This document shows, piece by piece, positions 1-8,876 of a DNA stretch of 64,000 bases. The DNA comes from Deltaproteobacteria bacterium. GTDB taxonomy: Bacteria > Desulfobacterota > Syntrophia > Syntrophales > UBA5619. The stretch lies in assembly GCA_021372695.1 (NCBI GenBank), contig JAJFTY010000079.1, positions 16,510 through 80,509 on the forward strand. The letters are read 5' to 3'. Position 1 is the first letter of the stretch. Each line of letters starts with the position of its first letter. Position numbers and translations under genes: made by a program. The notes under the pieces are model-generated. The model did not search any database. It worked only from the letters and a program-made list of their open reading frames with translations, and was not told the origin of the DNA.

Positions 1-218
1 TCCTCCTTGTCCGGATCGACTATTGGAACTATACGACGGAGCAAGACAAGAAGGTCGCCAAGGTCAGCCTCACGGTCCGGCTCGTCGAGGCGAAAACGGG
101 GAAGATCCTCTGGACGGCATTCCACCACAGGATCAGCGACTACCTGATCATTAAGCCGGACCTTCCCGACGTGGCCAGGGATCTCATCCGCGAGATGGTC
201 GGCCACTTGCCGCATTGA
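1..218 (+). CDS. C-terminal end of a protein truncated by the window edge
   Basis: The frame that begins at base 3 is open from the window edge to TGA at 216-218, giving about 71 residues. The segment contains an alternating hydrophobic stretch around KVSLTVRLVEAKTGKILWTA, a typical beta-strand plus 'gets turned into X' pattern seen at the end of small outer-membrane or lipoprotein families that assess copy-like ligands. I do not recognise the family with confidence. The next gene (Nfu) follows 34 bases later on the same strand, so co-transcription is possible. The N-terminus, any signal peptide and the start lie outside the window. Confidence 0.6.
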   Translation, partial: LLVRIDYWNYTTEQDKKVAKVSLTVRLVEAKTGKILWTAFHHRISDYLIIKPDLPDVARDLIREMVGHLPH

Positions 219-252
219 CGGTTTTCCGGGAAACGGGACGGAGGATCTTGAG

Positions 253-703
<451 letters not shown>

Positions 704-728
704 TTCCAAGAGCGGAGTTGGATCGAGA

Positions 729-781
729 AAGAGGGGGAAACGCCAAGTCATCCAAGGGCTGGGGCTTTCCCCCTCTTGTTT
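729..781 (+). terminator. Probable terminator after nfu-ferredoxin
   Basis: Perfect 12-base arms AAGAGGGGGAAA (729-740) and TTTCCCCCTCTT (766-777) are separated by 25 bases and followed by GTTT. The arms lie 26 bases after the ferredoxin stop. The loop is long for a classical terminator, so it could instead be an RNA-stabilising hairpin. Confidence 0.5.
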
Positions 782-903
782 CAGGGATCATCCGGCTTCG
801 TATCCGGAGCGGAATGCAGGCGGGAACCGTTTCTTCACGGGGAATGCCCTGTCAAGGTCATCGCGGAAACGGATGAGCCAAGAGTGGGGGATGAGGCGGG
901 CAG

Positions 904-1605
904 ATGGGTCGATTCATCACGTTCGAGGGCGGCGAAGGATCGGGGAAATCCACCCAGATCAAACACGCGGCGGAGTGGCTGGCGGAGTGCGGGATCCCCG
1001 TTCTCGCCACGGCTGAACCCGGGGGAACGCCGCTCGGGCGCAAAATCCGCGAGATCCTGCTGAATCGGCGATCCTGGACGGTCGGCGCCGAGGCGGAGCT
1101 CCTGCTTTTTGCGGCCGCGCGTGCCCAGCATGTGCGGGAGACCATCCGGCCCGCGCTGGAGGCGGGGAAATGGGTCGTCTGCGACCGCTTTTCCGACGCG
1201 ACCGTAGCCTACCAGGGTTTCGGCCGGGAGCTCGACGTCGCATTCATCGGCGCGTTGAACGATTTCTCCGCAGGTTCGCTCAAGCCGGATCTCACCCTGC
1301 TGTTCGATCTCCCCGTGGAGGCCGGTCTGGAACGGGCAAAGAAGCGAACGGCGGGCGTTCGATCGAATGCAGCGGAGGATCGTTTCGAAAGGGAAGACAA
1401 GGCGCTCTATCGGAGCATCAGAGACGGACGGCATACCCAGCTATCCCTCCCCTTCCTGGACCGGTCACGCTTTCACGAGAGGGTCCGCAACGGCTATCTC
1501 ACCCTGGCGGCGGCAGAGCCCGAGCGGTTCAGGATCGTCGACGGGTCAGGCGACGTCGAGGCGGTTTGGCGCGCGGTCAAAGGCCACCTGGAGGGTCTGC
1601 TGTAA
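904..1605 (+). CDS. tmk: Thymidylate kinase (dTMP kinase)
   Basis: 233 residues. Phosphorylates dTMP to dTDP with ATP in the cytoplasm, an essential step in dTTP supply. The P-loop EGGEGSGKST lies at residues 8-17, the DRF/DRY-type motif (VCDRFSDATVAYQG) at about 92-105, and the basic LID region (ERAKKRTAG) at about 147-155. Length is slightly above the usual 205-215. The ATG at 904 was chosen because the conserved P-loop begins eight residues in. It starts the conserved tmk-holB-ricT-metG order; holB begins 23 bases after its stop. Confidence 0.95.
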   Translation: MGRFITFEGGEGSGKSTQIKHAAEWLAECGIPVLATAEPGGTPLGRKIREILLNRRSWTVGAEAELLLFAAARAQHVRETIRPALEAGKWVVCDRFSDATVAYQGFGRELDVAFIGALNDFSAGSLKPDLTLLFDLPVEAGLERAKKRTAGVRSNAAEDRFEREDKALYRSIRDGRHTQLSLPFLDRSRFHERVRNGYLTLAAAEPERFRIVDGSGDVEAVWRAVKGHLEGLL

Positions 1606-1628
1606 GCCTCCGCAGCGGGAAAGGGCGC

Positions 1629-2594
1629 ATGAGATTCAACGAAATCTACGGCCACGAAAAGCCGATCTCCATCCTGAGAAGCGCGATGGCCAGGGAGCGC
1701 GTCGCCCACGCCTATCTCTTCTCCGGGATGGAGGGGATCGGGAAGAGGAGCACGGCGGCCCTCTTTGCCGAAGCTCTCAACTGCCGCGGAGAGGAGCCGC
1801 CCTGCGGCGAGTGCCCCTCCTGCCGGAAAGCGGCTCACCGCAACCACCCCAACATCATCACGATCAAGTCAGAGGGGCAGTTCATCAAGATAGGCGCCAT
1901 CAAGGAACTCCAGGGCCGCATGGCCTTCCGGCCCGAAGAGGGGAAGCGGGTTTCCATCATCGAGGAGGCCGACCGGATGAATGCGCCCGCGGCCAACGCC
2001 CTCCTCAAGACCCTGGAAGAGCCCTCCCCGGAAAATGTCCTCGTGCTGACGACCGCCCGTTCCCATGCCCTGCCCATGACGATCCTCTCCCGCTGTCAGC
2101 TCCTGCGCTTCGCGCCGCTGCCGAGGGAAGAGGTGTCCCGCTTTCTCCGGGAAAAGGCGGGGCTCGATGACCGGACGGCGGCTCTGCTCGCTGCCTCTGC
2201 CGGCGGCAGCATCGGCCGGGCGATCGAGATGAACCGGGAAGACTACCCCGCCCTGCGCGACGGCATCCTGGAACTCCTCGCCCAGGACGATCCGGCCGAC
2301 CTGCTCAGACGGCTCGCCGCGGCCGGCCGCTTTGGAACGGAGCGGGAGGAGATCCTGGAGCGGCTCCGGATTCTCCGAGGCGGCTACCGGGACGGGTTGA
2401 TCCTCCGGGAGACGGGGGAAAAGGAGCGGCTGATGTTTCAGGACCGCGCCGACGTGATCGAAGCGATCGCAGGGCGTCTCTCGGGGCGCGACCTTCTGCA
2501 CAATATCTCGGTCGTGGAGGCGGCGATGAGCGCCATCGGCCAGAATGCCAACAAGTCGTTGACTTTGGAGGCGATGCTGATTAAGCTCGCCTGA
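1629..2594 (+). CDS. holB: DNA polymerase III delta-prime subunit
   Basis: 321 residues, starting at MRFNEIYGHEK. Delta-prime is the stator of the clamp-loader complex. Residues 30-42 hold a degenerate Walker A (SGMEGIGKRST), residues 52-65 a zinc module with four cysteines (CRGEEPPCGECPSC), and about residue 118 starts NALLKTLEEPSPENVLVLTT, the diagnostic block with the LLKTLEEP signature. The frame is open upstream to 1170, but the conserved N-terminal motif and the gene order place the start at 1629. Start and C-terminus match family length. Confidence 0.95.
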   Translation: MRFNEIYGHEKPISILRSAMARERVAHAYLFSGMEGIGKRSTAALFAEALNCRGEEPPCGECPSCRKAAHRNHPNIITIKSEGQFIKIGAIKELQGRMAFRPEEGKRVSIIEEADRMNAPAANALLKTLEEPSPENVLVLTTARSHALPMTILSRCQLLRFAPLPREEVSRFLREKAGLDDRTAALLAASAGGSIGRAIEMNREDYPALRDGILELLAQDDPADLLRRLAAAGRFGTEREEILERLRILRGGYRDGLILRETGEKERLMFQDRADVIEAIAGRLSGRDLLHNISVVEAAMSAIGQNANKSLTLEAMLIKLA

Positions 2595-2623
2595 AAAAAT
2601 ACAGATCCCGGGGGTGACTCGGT

Positions 2624-3433
2624 TTGAACAATGTCGTAGGTGTTAAATTCAAGAAAGAAGGGAAAATCTACACCTTTCATGCGGGGGACCTTCCCCTGAA
2701 GCCAGGCGACCTCGTCGTGGTCAGCACGGACAACGGACCGGCGATCGGAACCGTCGTGACCGGGGTCAGGGAGGTGCCGGCCGAACAGCTGCCCGCCCAT
2801 CTGAAGAATGTCCTGCGCGTCGCGACGGCAGAGGATTGCCGGATACGGGAAAACAATCAGAACCTGGAGCGGGAGGCCATGCAGTTCTGCAACCGGAAGA
2901 TTGCGGAACGGAAGCTTCCGATGAAGATGATCGACGTCGAATGTCTCTTCGACAAAAGCAAGATGCTCTTCTCCTTCGCAGCGGAAAACCGGGTGGATTT
3001 CCGCGAGCTGGTGAAGGACCTCGTGCAGCGGTTCAGGACCCGCATCGAGCTTCGGCAGATCGGCGCCCGGCAGGAAGCTCGCGTGATCAAGGGTCTCGGG
3101 ATCTGCGGGCGGGAGGTATGCTGTGCGACCCTGCTGCACAACCTGGACCGGGTCTCGGTCAAAATGGCGAAGGAACAGAACATGTCCCTGAACCCCGAAA
3201 AGATCTCCGGGCTCTGCGGGAGGCTGATGTGCTGCCTCGGGTTCGAATACGAGGCCTATGCGGACCTGAAGAAGGAGATGCCGAAGTGCGGAAAGATCGT
3301 CCAGACCCCTGAGGGGAAGGGAAAGGTGATCCGCCAGAATGCCCTCCAGGGCGAAGTGGTTGTCCTGCTCGAAAGCAGGAAGGAGGCGACCTTCAAGGCG
3401 AAGGATGTACAGCGCATCACCGACGTCAAATAG
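2624..3433 (+). CDS. ricT: PSP1-domain regulatory protein RicT (YaaT)
   Basis: 269 residues with a TTG start at 2624, placed by GGGGGTGA upstream. The family has an N-terminal KOW-like part and a central PSP1 domain. In Bacillus, RicT works with RicA and RicF on an Fe-S-dependent RNA-processing complex. Cysteine blocks GICGREVCCATLLH (about residues 162-175) and GLCGRLMCCLGFEYEAY (about 197-213) are the conserved Fe-S ligand candidates. The location between holB and metG is a widespread conserved neighbourhood in bacteria and supports the assignment. RicA and RicF partners are not in this window. Confidence 0.9.
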   Translation: MNNVVGVKFKKEGKIYTFHAGDLPLKPGDLVVVSTDNGPAIGTVVTGVREVPAEQLPAHLKNVLRVATAEDCRIRENNQNLEREAMQFCNRKIAERKLPMKMIDVECLFDKSKMLFSFAAENRVDFRELVKDLVQRFRTRIELRQIGARQEARVIKGLGICGREVCCATLLHNLDRVSVKMAKEQNMSLNPEKISGLCGRLMCCLGFEYEAYADLKKEMPKCGKIVQTPEGKGKVIRQNALQGEVVVLLESRKEATFKAKDVQRITDVK

Positions 3434-3478
3434 CCCATCGGGCATTTTTCGATACCTGCCAGCGGAGAAAAGGAGACT

Positions 3479-5377
3479 ATGGAAACCGCTTTTTACATCA
3501 CGACACCCATCTACTACGTGAACGCCTCGCCCCACATCGGCCATGCTTACACGACCATCGTCGCCGATGTCCTGGCGCGCTATCACCGCCTCCGGGGCGA
3601 CCGGACCTTTTTCCTCACCGGAACGGACGAACACGGCGACAAGATCGCCGAGGCGGCGAAGAAGTCGGGCGTCACCCCCCAGGCGTACGCCGACCGGATC
3701 AGTGCCCAGTTCAGGAATCTCTGGCCGGAGCTGGCCGTGACCAACGACTATTTCATCCGCACGACCGATGCGAACCACGTGGACACGGTCCGGCGGATCC
3801 TTCAGAAGGTTTACGATGCCGGGGACATCTACTTCGGCGAGTATGAGGGGTTTTACTGTGTCGGCTGCGAGCGCTTCTACATGGAGAAGGAACTGGTGGA
3901 CGGGAAGTGCCCCCAGCATGAAACGGTTCCCGAACACCGCAAGGAGAGCAACTACTTCTTCCGGATGGGCAAGTATCAGGAGTGGCTGATCCGTCACATC
4001 GAAGAGCATCCCGACTTCATCCGGCCGGAACGCTACCGGAACGAGGCCCTCGCCTTCCTGCGCGACCCCCTCGAAGACCTCTGCATCTCGCGGCCCAAGA
4101 GCCGCCTGACCTGGGGGATTACGCTCCCCTTCGACGAGAATTACGTCACCTACGTCTGGTTCGACGCCCTGATCAACTACGTCACCGGGATCGGCTACCC
4201 CGACGGCGAGAATTTTGGGACCTTCTGGCCGGTGGCACAGCATCTGATCGCCAAGGACATCCTGAAGCCGCACGGCATCTACTGGCCGACGATGCTGAAA
4301 GCCGCGGGGATCGAACCCTACCGGCACCTCAACGTCCACGGCTACTGGAACGTCGACCAGAGCAAGATGTCCAAGAGCCTCGGGAATGTCGTCAACCCCC
4401 TCGACCTGAAAGACAAATACGGCCTCGACCCCTTCCGCTATTTTCTGCTCCGCGACATGGTCTTCGGCCTCGATTCGAGCTTCAGCGAGGAGGCCTTTGT
4501 CCAGCGGAACAACTCGGACCTCGCCAACGACTTGGGGAACCTCGTCAGCCGGACGATGCAGATGGCCGTGAAATACGGAGATGGGAAGGTCCCGGCGCCG
4601 GACACCGACGAGGGCCGGATCCTCCGCGAGACGGCGGCGAAAACCGTGGCCGAGGTGGAATCCTGCTTCGAGAATCTCGGCCTCCACAAGGCGCTCATCG
4701 CCATCTGGGAGTTCATCAACGTCACGAACAAATACATCGTGGAGCGGGAGCCCTGGGTCCTGGCCAAGGATCCGGCCAACCGCGCGCGCCTGGACACCAT
4801 CCTCTACAACCTTCTGGAGTCCCTGCGGATCGTCGCGGTCCTGGTGACCCCCTTCATGCCGGGTTCGGCGGCAAAGATCCTGGATCAGCTCGGGGTGACC
4901 GATCCGGCCGGCCGCGATTTCACGGGGATCGGAACGTGGGGCGGCCTCCGGCCGGGGAGCGTTCTGAAACGGGGGGAATCCCTCTTCCCCCGGGTGGAGA
5001 TCAAGGCCGAGGCGGCCAAGCCGGAGCCTGTCCAGGCCAAGGTCGCACCGATCAAACCGGAGATCACCTACGAGGAGTTCGAGAAGGTCGACCTGCGGGC
5101 AGCCAAGGTCCTCGCCGCCGAGCGGGTGCCCAAGTCGAGCAAGCTCCTGAAGCTGACGGTCGAGATCGACGGGGCAAGAACCATCGTGGCCGGCATGGGA
5201 AAGGATTACACCCCCGAGGAGATCGTGGGGAAGACCATCGTCGTAGTCGCCAACCTGAAGCCGGCGAAACTGATGGGGGTCGAGTCCCGCGGGATGCTCC
5301 TGGCCACCGATACCGAAGGGGGGCTCACCCTGCTCGGATTCGACCGGCCGCCCAAGACCGGCGCGAAGATCCACTGA
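3479..5377 (+). CDS. metG: Methionyl-tRNA synthetase
   Basis: 632 residues. Class I aminoacyl-tRNA synthetase that charges tRNA-Met. The HIGH-type motif PHIGHAY is at residues 18-24, a zinc knuckle is formed by CVGCERF and a following CPQH near residues 127-146, and the KMSKS loop QSKMSKSLGN is near residue 298. The last 110 residues form the C-terminal Trbp111/EMAP-like tRNA-binding domain (YEEFEKVDLRAAKV onward), which in MetG usually drives dimerisation. GGAG lies upstream of the ATG. It is the last gene of the tmk block. Confidence 0.97.
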   Translation: METAFYITTPIYYVNASPHIGHAYTTIVADVLARYHRLRGDRTFFLTGTDEHGDKIAEAAKKSGVTPQAYADRISAQFRNLWPELAVTNDYFIRTTDANHVDTVRRILQKVYDAGDIYFGEYEGFYCVGCERFYMEKELVDGKCPQHETVPEHRKESNYFFRMGKYQEWLIRHIEEHPDFIRPERYRNEALAFLRDPLEDLCISRPKSRLTWGITLPFDENYVTYVWFDALINYVTGIGYPDGENFGTFWPVAQHLIAKDILKPHGIYWPTMLKAAGIEPYRHLNVHGYWNVDQSKMSKSLGNVVNPLDLKDKYGLDPFRYFLLRDMVFGLDSSFSEEAFVQRNNSDLANDLGNLVSRTMQMAVKYGDGKVPAPDTDEGRILRETAAKTVAEVESCFENLGLHKALIAIWEFINVTNKYIVEREPWVLAKDPANRARLDTILYNLLESLRIVAVLVTPFMPGSAAKILDQLGVTDPAGRDFTGIGTWGGLRPGSVLKRGESLFPRVEIKAEAAKPEPVQAKVAPIKPEITYEEFEKVDLRAAKVLAAERVPKSSKLLKLTVEIDGARTIVAGMGKDYTPEEIVGKTIVVVANLKPAKLMGVESRGMLLATDTEGGLTLLGFDRPPKTGAKIH

Positions 5378-5430
5378 CGGTCGGGCGGGATCGACCCGCC
5401 GGACGCTCTTCCGGCGTGAGGGGTGAATCG

Positions 5431-6060
5431 ATGAAAAACGGCCTCATCATCACGGACATCCAGAACGATTTCTGCCCCGGCGGCGCACTGGCTGTTGCGG
5501 AAGGAGACCGGATCATCCCGGCGGTCAACGCGATTTCGGCCAGATTCGACAAATGCGTGGCGACTCAGGACTGGCATCCCCCCGGCCACGTCTCCTTCGC
5601 CTCGACCCACGGCAAGAAACCCTTCGAGGTCATCTCCGTGGACGGCCGCCATCAGGAACTGTGGCCGGACCACTGCGTCCCGGGCACGTCCGGGGCCGAC
5701 TTCCACAAGGACCTGGACACGCGGCCCGTGGACCTGATCATCCGCAAGGGGAGCGATCCCCGAATCGATTCCTACTCCACGTTCATGGAAAACGACAGGG
5801 AGACCCTGACCGGCCTCCACTACTACCTGCGGGGGATGGGGATCGGCCACCTCTACTTCTGCGGCCTTGCCACGGACTACTGCGTCCACTTCAGCGCCAT
5901 CGACGCGCTCAGGATGGGGTTCGAGGTGACGATTCTGCTGGACGCGTGCCGCGGCGTCGACGTGCCGGCAGCGAATGTCGAACGGGCCGTCTCGGACATG
6001 CGGGACCGGGGGGTTCACGTCCTGAGCGGGATCGATTTTTCGCGCTTCGTTCCCGGATAG
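5431..6060 (+). CDS. pncA: Nicotinamidase
   Basis: 209 residues of the isochorismatase-like hydrolase fold. Deamidates nicotinamide to nicotinate for NAD salvage. Catalytic triad candidates are Asp9 (LIITDIQNDF), the Lys in IIRKGSD, and the nucleophilic Cys in CGLATDYCV. The metal site is the DWHPPGHVSF block, which carries Asp and two His. The ATG is preceded by GGGGTGA. Fifty-odd bases separate it from metG on the same strand. pncB, the next enzyme in the same salvage route, lies convergently about 1 kb away, which supports this substrate over other isochorismatase family members. Confidence 0.93.
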   Translation: MKNGLIITDIQNDFCPGGALAVAEGDRIIPAVNAISARFDKCVATQDWHPPGHVSFASTHGKKPFEVISVDGRHQELWPDHCVPGTSGADFHKDLDTRPVDLIIRKGSDPRIDSYSTFMENDRETLTGLHYYLRGMGIGHLYFCGLATDYCVHFSAIDALRMGFEVTILLDACRGVDVPAANVERAVSDMRDRGVHVLSGIDFSRFVPG

Positions 6061-6111
6061 GCCTTTGCCAGCGGCGCGGGCCGGTATCTTTCGCCGGCCG
6101 GTCGATGGTCG

Positions 6112-6993
6112 TTACCGCTCATCCAACCCCAAAAGCCTTGCGGGGTTTCTGCAAACCATCACGTCGATCTCTTCCCGGGTGACGCCCAGTTCCATCAGCT
6201 CGACGATGAACGTCCGCAATCCCTCTACCGGCGAGGGGTTGCCGATCTGCCCCAGATCCGTGGCGAGCACGCACCGCTCCGGACCTGCTGCGCGGATGAC
6301 GGCGTACACCTCGTCGACCCGGGCGTTGAAGAACTTGGGGGTCGTGGCCGCGAAGCAGTGCTCCAGATAGGCGCCTTTCCGGGCAAATTCCAGCTGCGTC
6401 TCCGCGGAGAGGTTCGGGACCACATTGTGGGGATGGGTGACCAGGATCTTCTTCACCCCCCGGCGGAAGGCCTCGTCGATCAATATCCGGCTCTCCTCCT
6501 CCGAACAGTGGGAGGTTCCCAGGATGATGTCGGCCTGGGCGATCATGTCCAGGATCTCCTTCACAGCAGGCAGAAGTCTCCCCTCATCGTCCAGGACCGA
6601 GATCCCCTTCTCCGGCCACTTGACCCTGCCCGGCAGGGCCGCATAGGTTTTCCCCCCGAAATGTTTGATATGGGCATCGGAAAAGATGGAGGGCATCCAG
6701 ACCTCCTTCCCGCCGAAGGCGATCGCGGCCTCCACGGCGCTCGGGTTGAGGCCGCCCACGGCGGGGTTGAGGACCACCCCGCCGAAGGCGTGGATGCCGG
6801 AAACCGCCTTTCTGACATAATGCATCCGGCCGGCGTTGATCCCGTAATGGTCTTTCGAAAGCAGAGCCCTCATTCCGGCTTCCCGGGCGGCGCGGGCGAT
6901 TTCGATTTCGTCGAGCGGGCGGTCATGGAGATCGGGCGCTGCATGAAAATGAAGATCGACGGCCCCTTCCAGAATATCCACCTGTTTGTTCAT
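6112..6993 (-). CDS. DUF6282 family amidohydrolase-like protein
   Basis: 293 residues. It has the metal-dependent hydrolase (TIM barrel) look: VDLHFHAAPDLHDRP near residues 13-27 gives the HxH metal motif, SKDHYG near 47-52 a further His, and LGTSHCSEEE, VTHPHNVVP and LATDLGQIGNPSP supply later ligand-type residues. The family has no experimentally defined substrate that I know of. The ATG has AGGAGG seven bases upstream. It is 49 bases downstream of pncB on the same strand and so is probably co-transcribed with it. A role in NAD or nicotinate catabolism is a guess from context alone. Confidence 0.85.
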   Translation of the reverse strand: MNKQVDILEGAVDLHFHAAPDLHDRPLDEIEIARAAREAGMRALLSKDHYGINAGRMHYVRKAVSGIHAFGGVVLNPAVGGLNPSAVEAAIAFGGKEVWMPSIFSDAHIKHFGGKTYAALPGRVKWPEKGISVLDDEGRLLPAVKEILDMIAQADIILGTSHCSEEESRILIDEAFRRGVKKILVTHPHNVVPNLSAETQLEFARKGAYLEHCFAATTPKFFNARVDEVYAVIRAAGPERCVLATDLGQIGNPSPVEGLRTFIVELMELGVTREEIDVMVCRNPARLLGLDER

Positions 6994-7042
6994 CCTGACT
7001 TGCCTCCTTTTCGGGTCCCTGGTGGTTTCCACACCACCGGCT

Positions 7043-8380
7043 TCAATCGTACAGCCTTCGCGTCTTTTCCCTGAGGCGGAGCAGGGCCGGAGAGATCCGG
7101 ACGTCGTAGGGCGGATCTGTCTCAAGCCGCCGCAGGTTGCCAGGAAGCGCCTGGAGCTGCTCCCCGGTGTACCGGGCGATCGCCGCAAGATCGAGCGCCT
7201 TCTCCAGCCGCCGGCCGTTTTCCATGACCTTCCGTAGCAGCGGCTCGCCTCCTGGCGTTTCCCCATCGAGCGCGATCGTATCTCCGCTCATCACGCATCC
7301 CTTCATCCTCCGGAAGACCTGTTTGCGCCCGGGCAGCGTTGCCTTGCCTGTCGAGGTCTTCAGACGCGGTCTCCCCGCATATTCGACGAGTTTGTAGGCG
7401 CATTCAAGATAGGGTGCATCTTCGGAGGTGTCGAGTTTCGTCCCCACGCCGAACCCGTCGATGGGCGCGCCGCCGGCGAGGAGCCTGCGGATTTCCCGCT
7501 CATCGATGTTGCCGCTCACGAAGATCTGCACCTCCCCGAGGCCTTCCCGGTCGAGGAGCGCCCGTACCTCCTTCGACAGGGAGAGGATATCGCCGCTGTC
7601 CAGCCGCACGGCACGGGTCCGGATGCCCTCGGCGGCGAGCTTTTTCGCCGCGGCGGCGGCACGGCGGGCGCCGCGGAGGGGATCGTAGGTATCGATGAGG
7701 AGCGTGACGTTGTCGCGGTTGGCCCGGGCGTAGGCGATGAAGGCCTCCTCTTCGTTGTCGTGGGCTTCGATGTAGGAGTGGGCCATCGTGCCGAAGACCG
7801 GTATCCCGTATTGCGCCCCGGCAAGCACCGTCGCGGTGCCTGCGAATCCGGCGATGCGGGATGCGCGCGCCGCGAGAAGGCCCGCTTCGGCCCCGTGGGC
7901 CCGTCGCAGCCCGAAATCGACCAGCATGGCCCTCCCCCCGGACGCGAGCATGCATCGGGCCGCCTTGGTGGCGATGAGGGTTTCGAAATGGAGAAGATTG
8001 ATGGCGCGGGTCTCCACGAGCTGCGCCTGACCGATTGGGGCGACGACGCGGATCAGGGGTTCGCTCGCGAAGAACGCCGTTCCCTCCGGGAGGGAGTAGA
8101 GGTCGCCGGTGAAGCGGAAGGCGGCGAGGCGATCGAGGAGCTTCCGTGAGAACCTTCCCGTCCCGTCAAGATAGGCGATCTCTCCGGCCGAAAAGCTCAG
8201 ATTCTCCAGGAAGGAGAGCAGAGACTCCAGGCCCGAAGCGATGAGGAACCCCCGCTGCGCGGGGAGATCGCGAACGTAGAACTCGAAGGCAGCCGTCTCC
8301 TCCATCCCCTCGCTGAGATAGGCTTCCCACATGGTGAGCTGATAGAGATCGGTCAAAAGGGGACTGGTCAAGGCATCCAT
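7043..8380 (-). CDS. pncB: Nicotinate phosphoribosyltransferase
   Basis: 445 residues. Joins nicotinate and PRPP to make nicotinate mononucleotide, the step after nicotinamidase. Start MDALTSPLLTDLYQLTMWEAY is the family-typical N-terminus, and GGAGGATCGATCGCC upstream gives a good ribosome-binding site, so the longer open frame is ignored. RGFLIASGLESLL, LETRAINLLHFETLIATKAAR, the RRAHG block with its catalytic-region histidine, and FGVGTKLDTSEDAPYLECAYKL are all present. A second-family (PncB2-like) length fits. Confidence 0.95.
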   Translation of the reverse strand: MDALTSPLLTDLYQLTMWEAYLSEGMEETAAFEFYVRDLPAQRGFLIASGLESLLSFLENLSFSAGEIAYLDGTGRFSRKLLDRLAAFRFTGDLYSLPEGTAFFASEPLIRVVAPIGQAQLVETRAINLLHFETLIATKAARCMLASGGRAMLVDFGLRRAHGAEAGLLAARASRIAGFAGTATVLAGAQYGIPVFGTMAHSYIEAHDNEEEAFIAYARANRDNVTLLIDTYDPLRGARRAAAAAKKLAAEGIRTRAVRLDSGDILSLSKEVRALLDREGLGEVQIFVSGNIDEREIRRLLAGGAPIDGFGVGTKLDTSEDAPYLECAYKLVEYAGRPRLKTSTGKATLPGRKQVFRRMKGCVMSGDTIALDGETPGGEPLLRKVMENGRRLEKALDLAAIARYTGEQLQALPGNLRRLETDPPYDVRISPALLRLREKTRRLYD

Positions 8381-8521
8381 GGCGATCGATCCTCCTGAAA
8401 TGGGTTCCTCCGCCGGGATCTCCCTCCGGCAGGTCGGGCGCAATCCTACCACATCACCCCGTTTTTTTGATAGACCGCTTCGCGTTTCTTGTTGCAGCGG
8501 CAACCAAACAGATAACACGTC

Positions 8522-8605
8522 ATGCCGGACCTGATCCGGCATCGCTCCTAAAATGGTTCCCGACCTGCGTCGGGACGACGTCTGGATTCCGGCTTTCGCC
8601 GGAAT
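8522..8605. repeat. REP-like cluster of three palindromes
   Basis: Three hairpins in a row: ATGCCGGA/TCCGGCAT (8522-8542), TCCCGAC/GTCGGGA (8558-8575) and ATTCCGGC/GCCGGAAT (8586-8605), each perfect with a 4-5 base loop. The third resembles an extragenic palindrome widespread in proteobacterial genomes. It follows the start side of pncB and could not terminate it; it is best read as a repetitive extragenic element. Confidence 0.75.
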
Positions 8606-8716
8606 GACGACTTTGACATATGCAATTGCCGGAGTAACAAGTACGGTAATTCATCCGCGCGACACCCACAGGAACGGGAACGCCCCCGGGGCTGGTTCGT
8701 TACGGCACGGATTGGT

Positions 8717-8780
8717 AGTTTGACCCCACCATTCGGCTTCCATTGAATCCTCATTGTGGACTTCGGGTCCGGACATTAGA
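8717..8780. repeat. Dispersed intergenic repeat R1, copy 1
   Basis: This 64-base segment matches 13177-13241 at roughly three quarters of positions, including the shared blocks CTTCCATT and AATCCTCATTG. The two copies flank the RND efflux operon in the same orientation. Both begin AGTTTGA and end ATTAGA. Confidence 0.7.
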
Positions 8781-8876
8781 TTGAAACACATAATCTATGC
8801 CGGAAATGGCATGATCTCGTGAATCCAGCTCATGCGGCTGGAGAGAGATGGTCATTCTTTTATTTGGATGCCGACG

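Larger units (their letters stand above)
8381..8876. other. Non-coding stretch between pncB and the efflux operon
   Basis: About 500 bases without a supportable gene. It contains a cluster of three hairpins (8522-8605) and one copy of a 64-bp dispersed repeat (8717-8780), listed separately. The stretch at 8610-8716 shows no clear signal. A promoter for the efflux operon is expected between 8781 and 8860, but I see no convincing -35/-10 pair. Confidence 0.6.

Noticed and set aside
2438..5374. A 978-codon open frame on the minus strand
   Set aside because: It is the antisense shadow of ricT and metG, which have all family motifs; GC-rich third positions keep the opposite frame open.
6079..6099. 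GGCCGG/CCGGCC hairpin between pncA and the DUF6282 gene as a shared terminator
   Set aside because: Only six pairs and no flanking T- or A-run.
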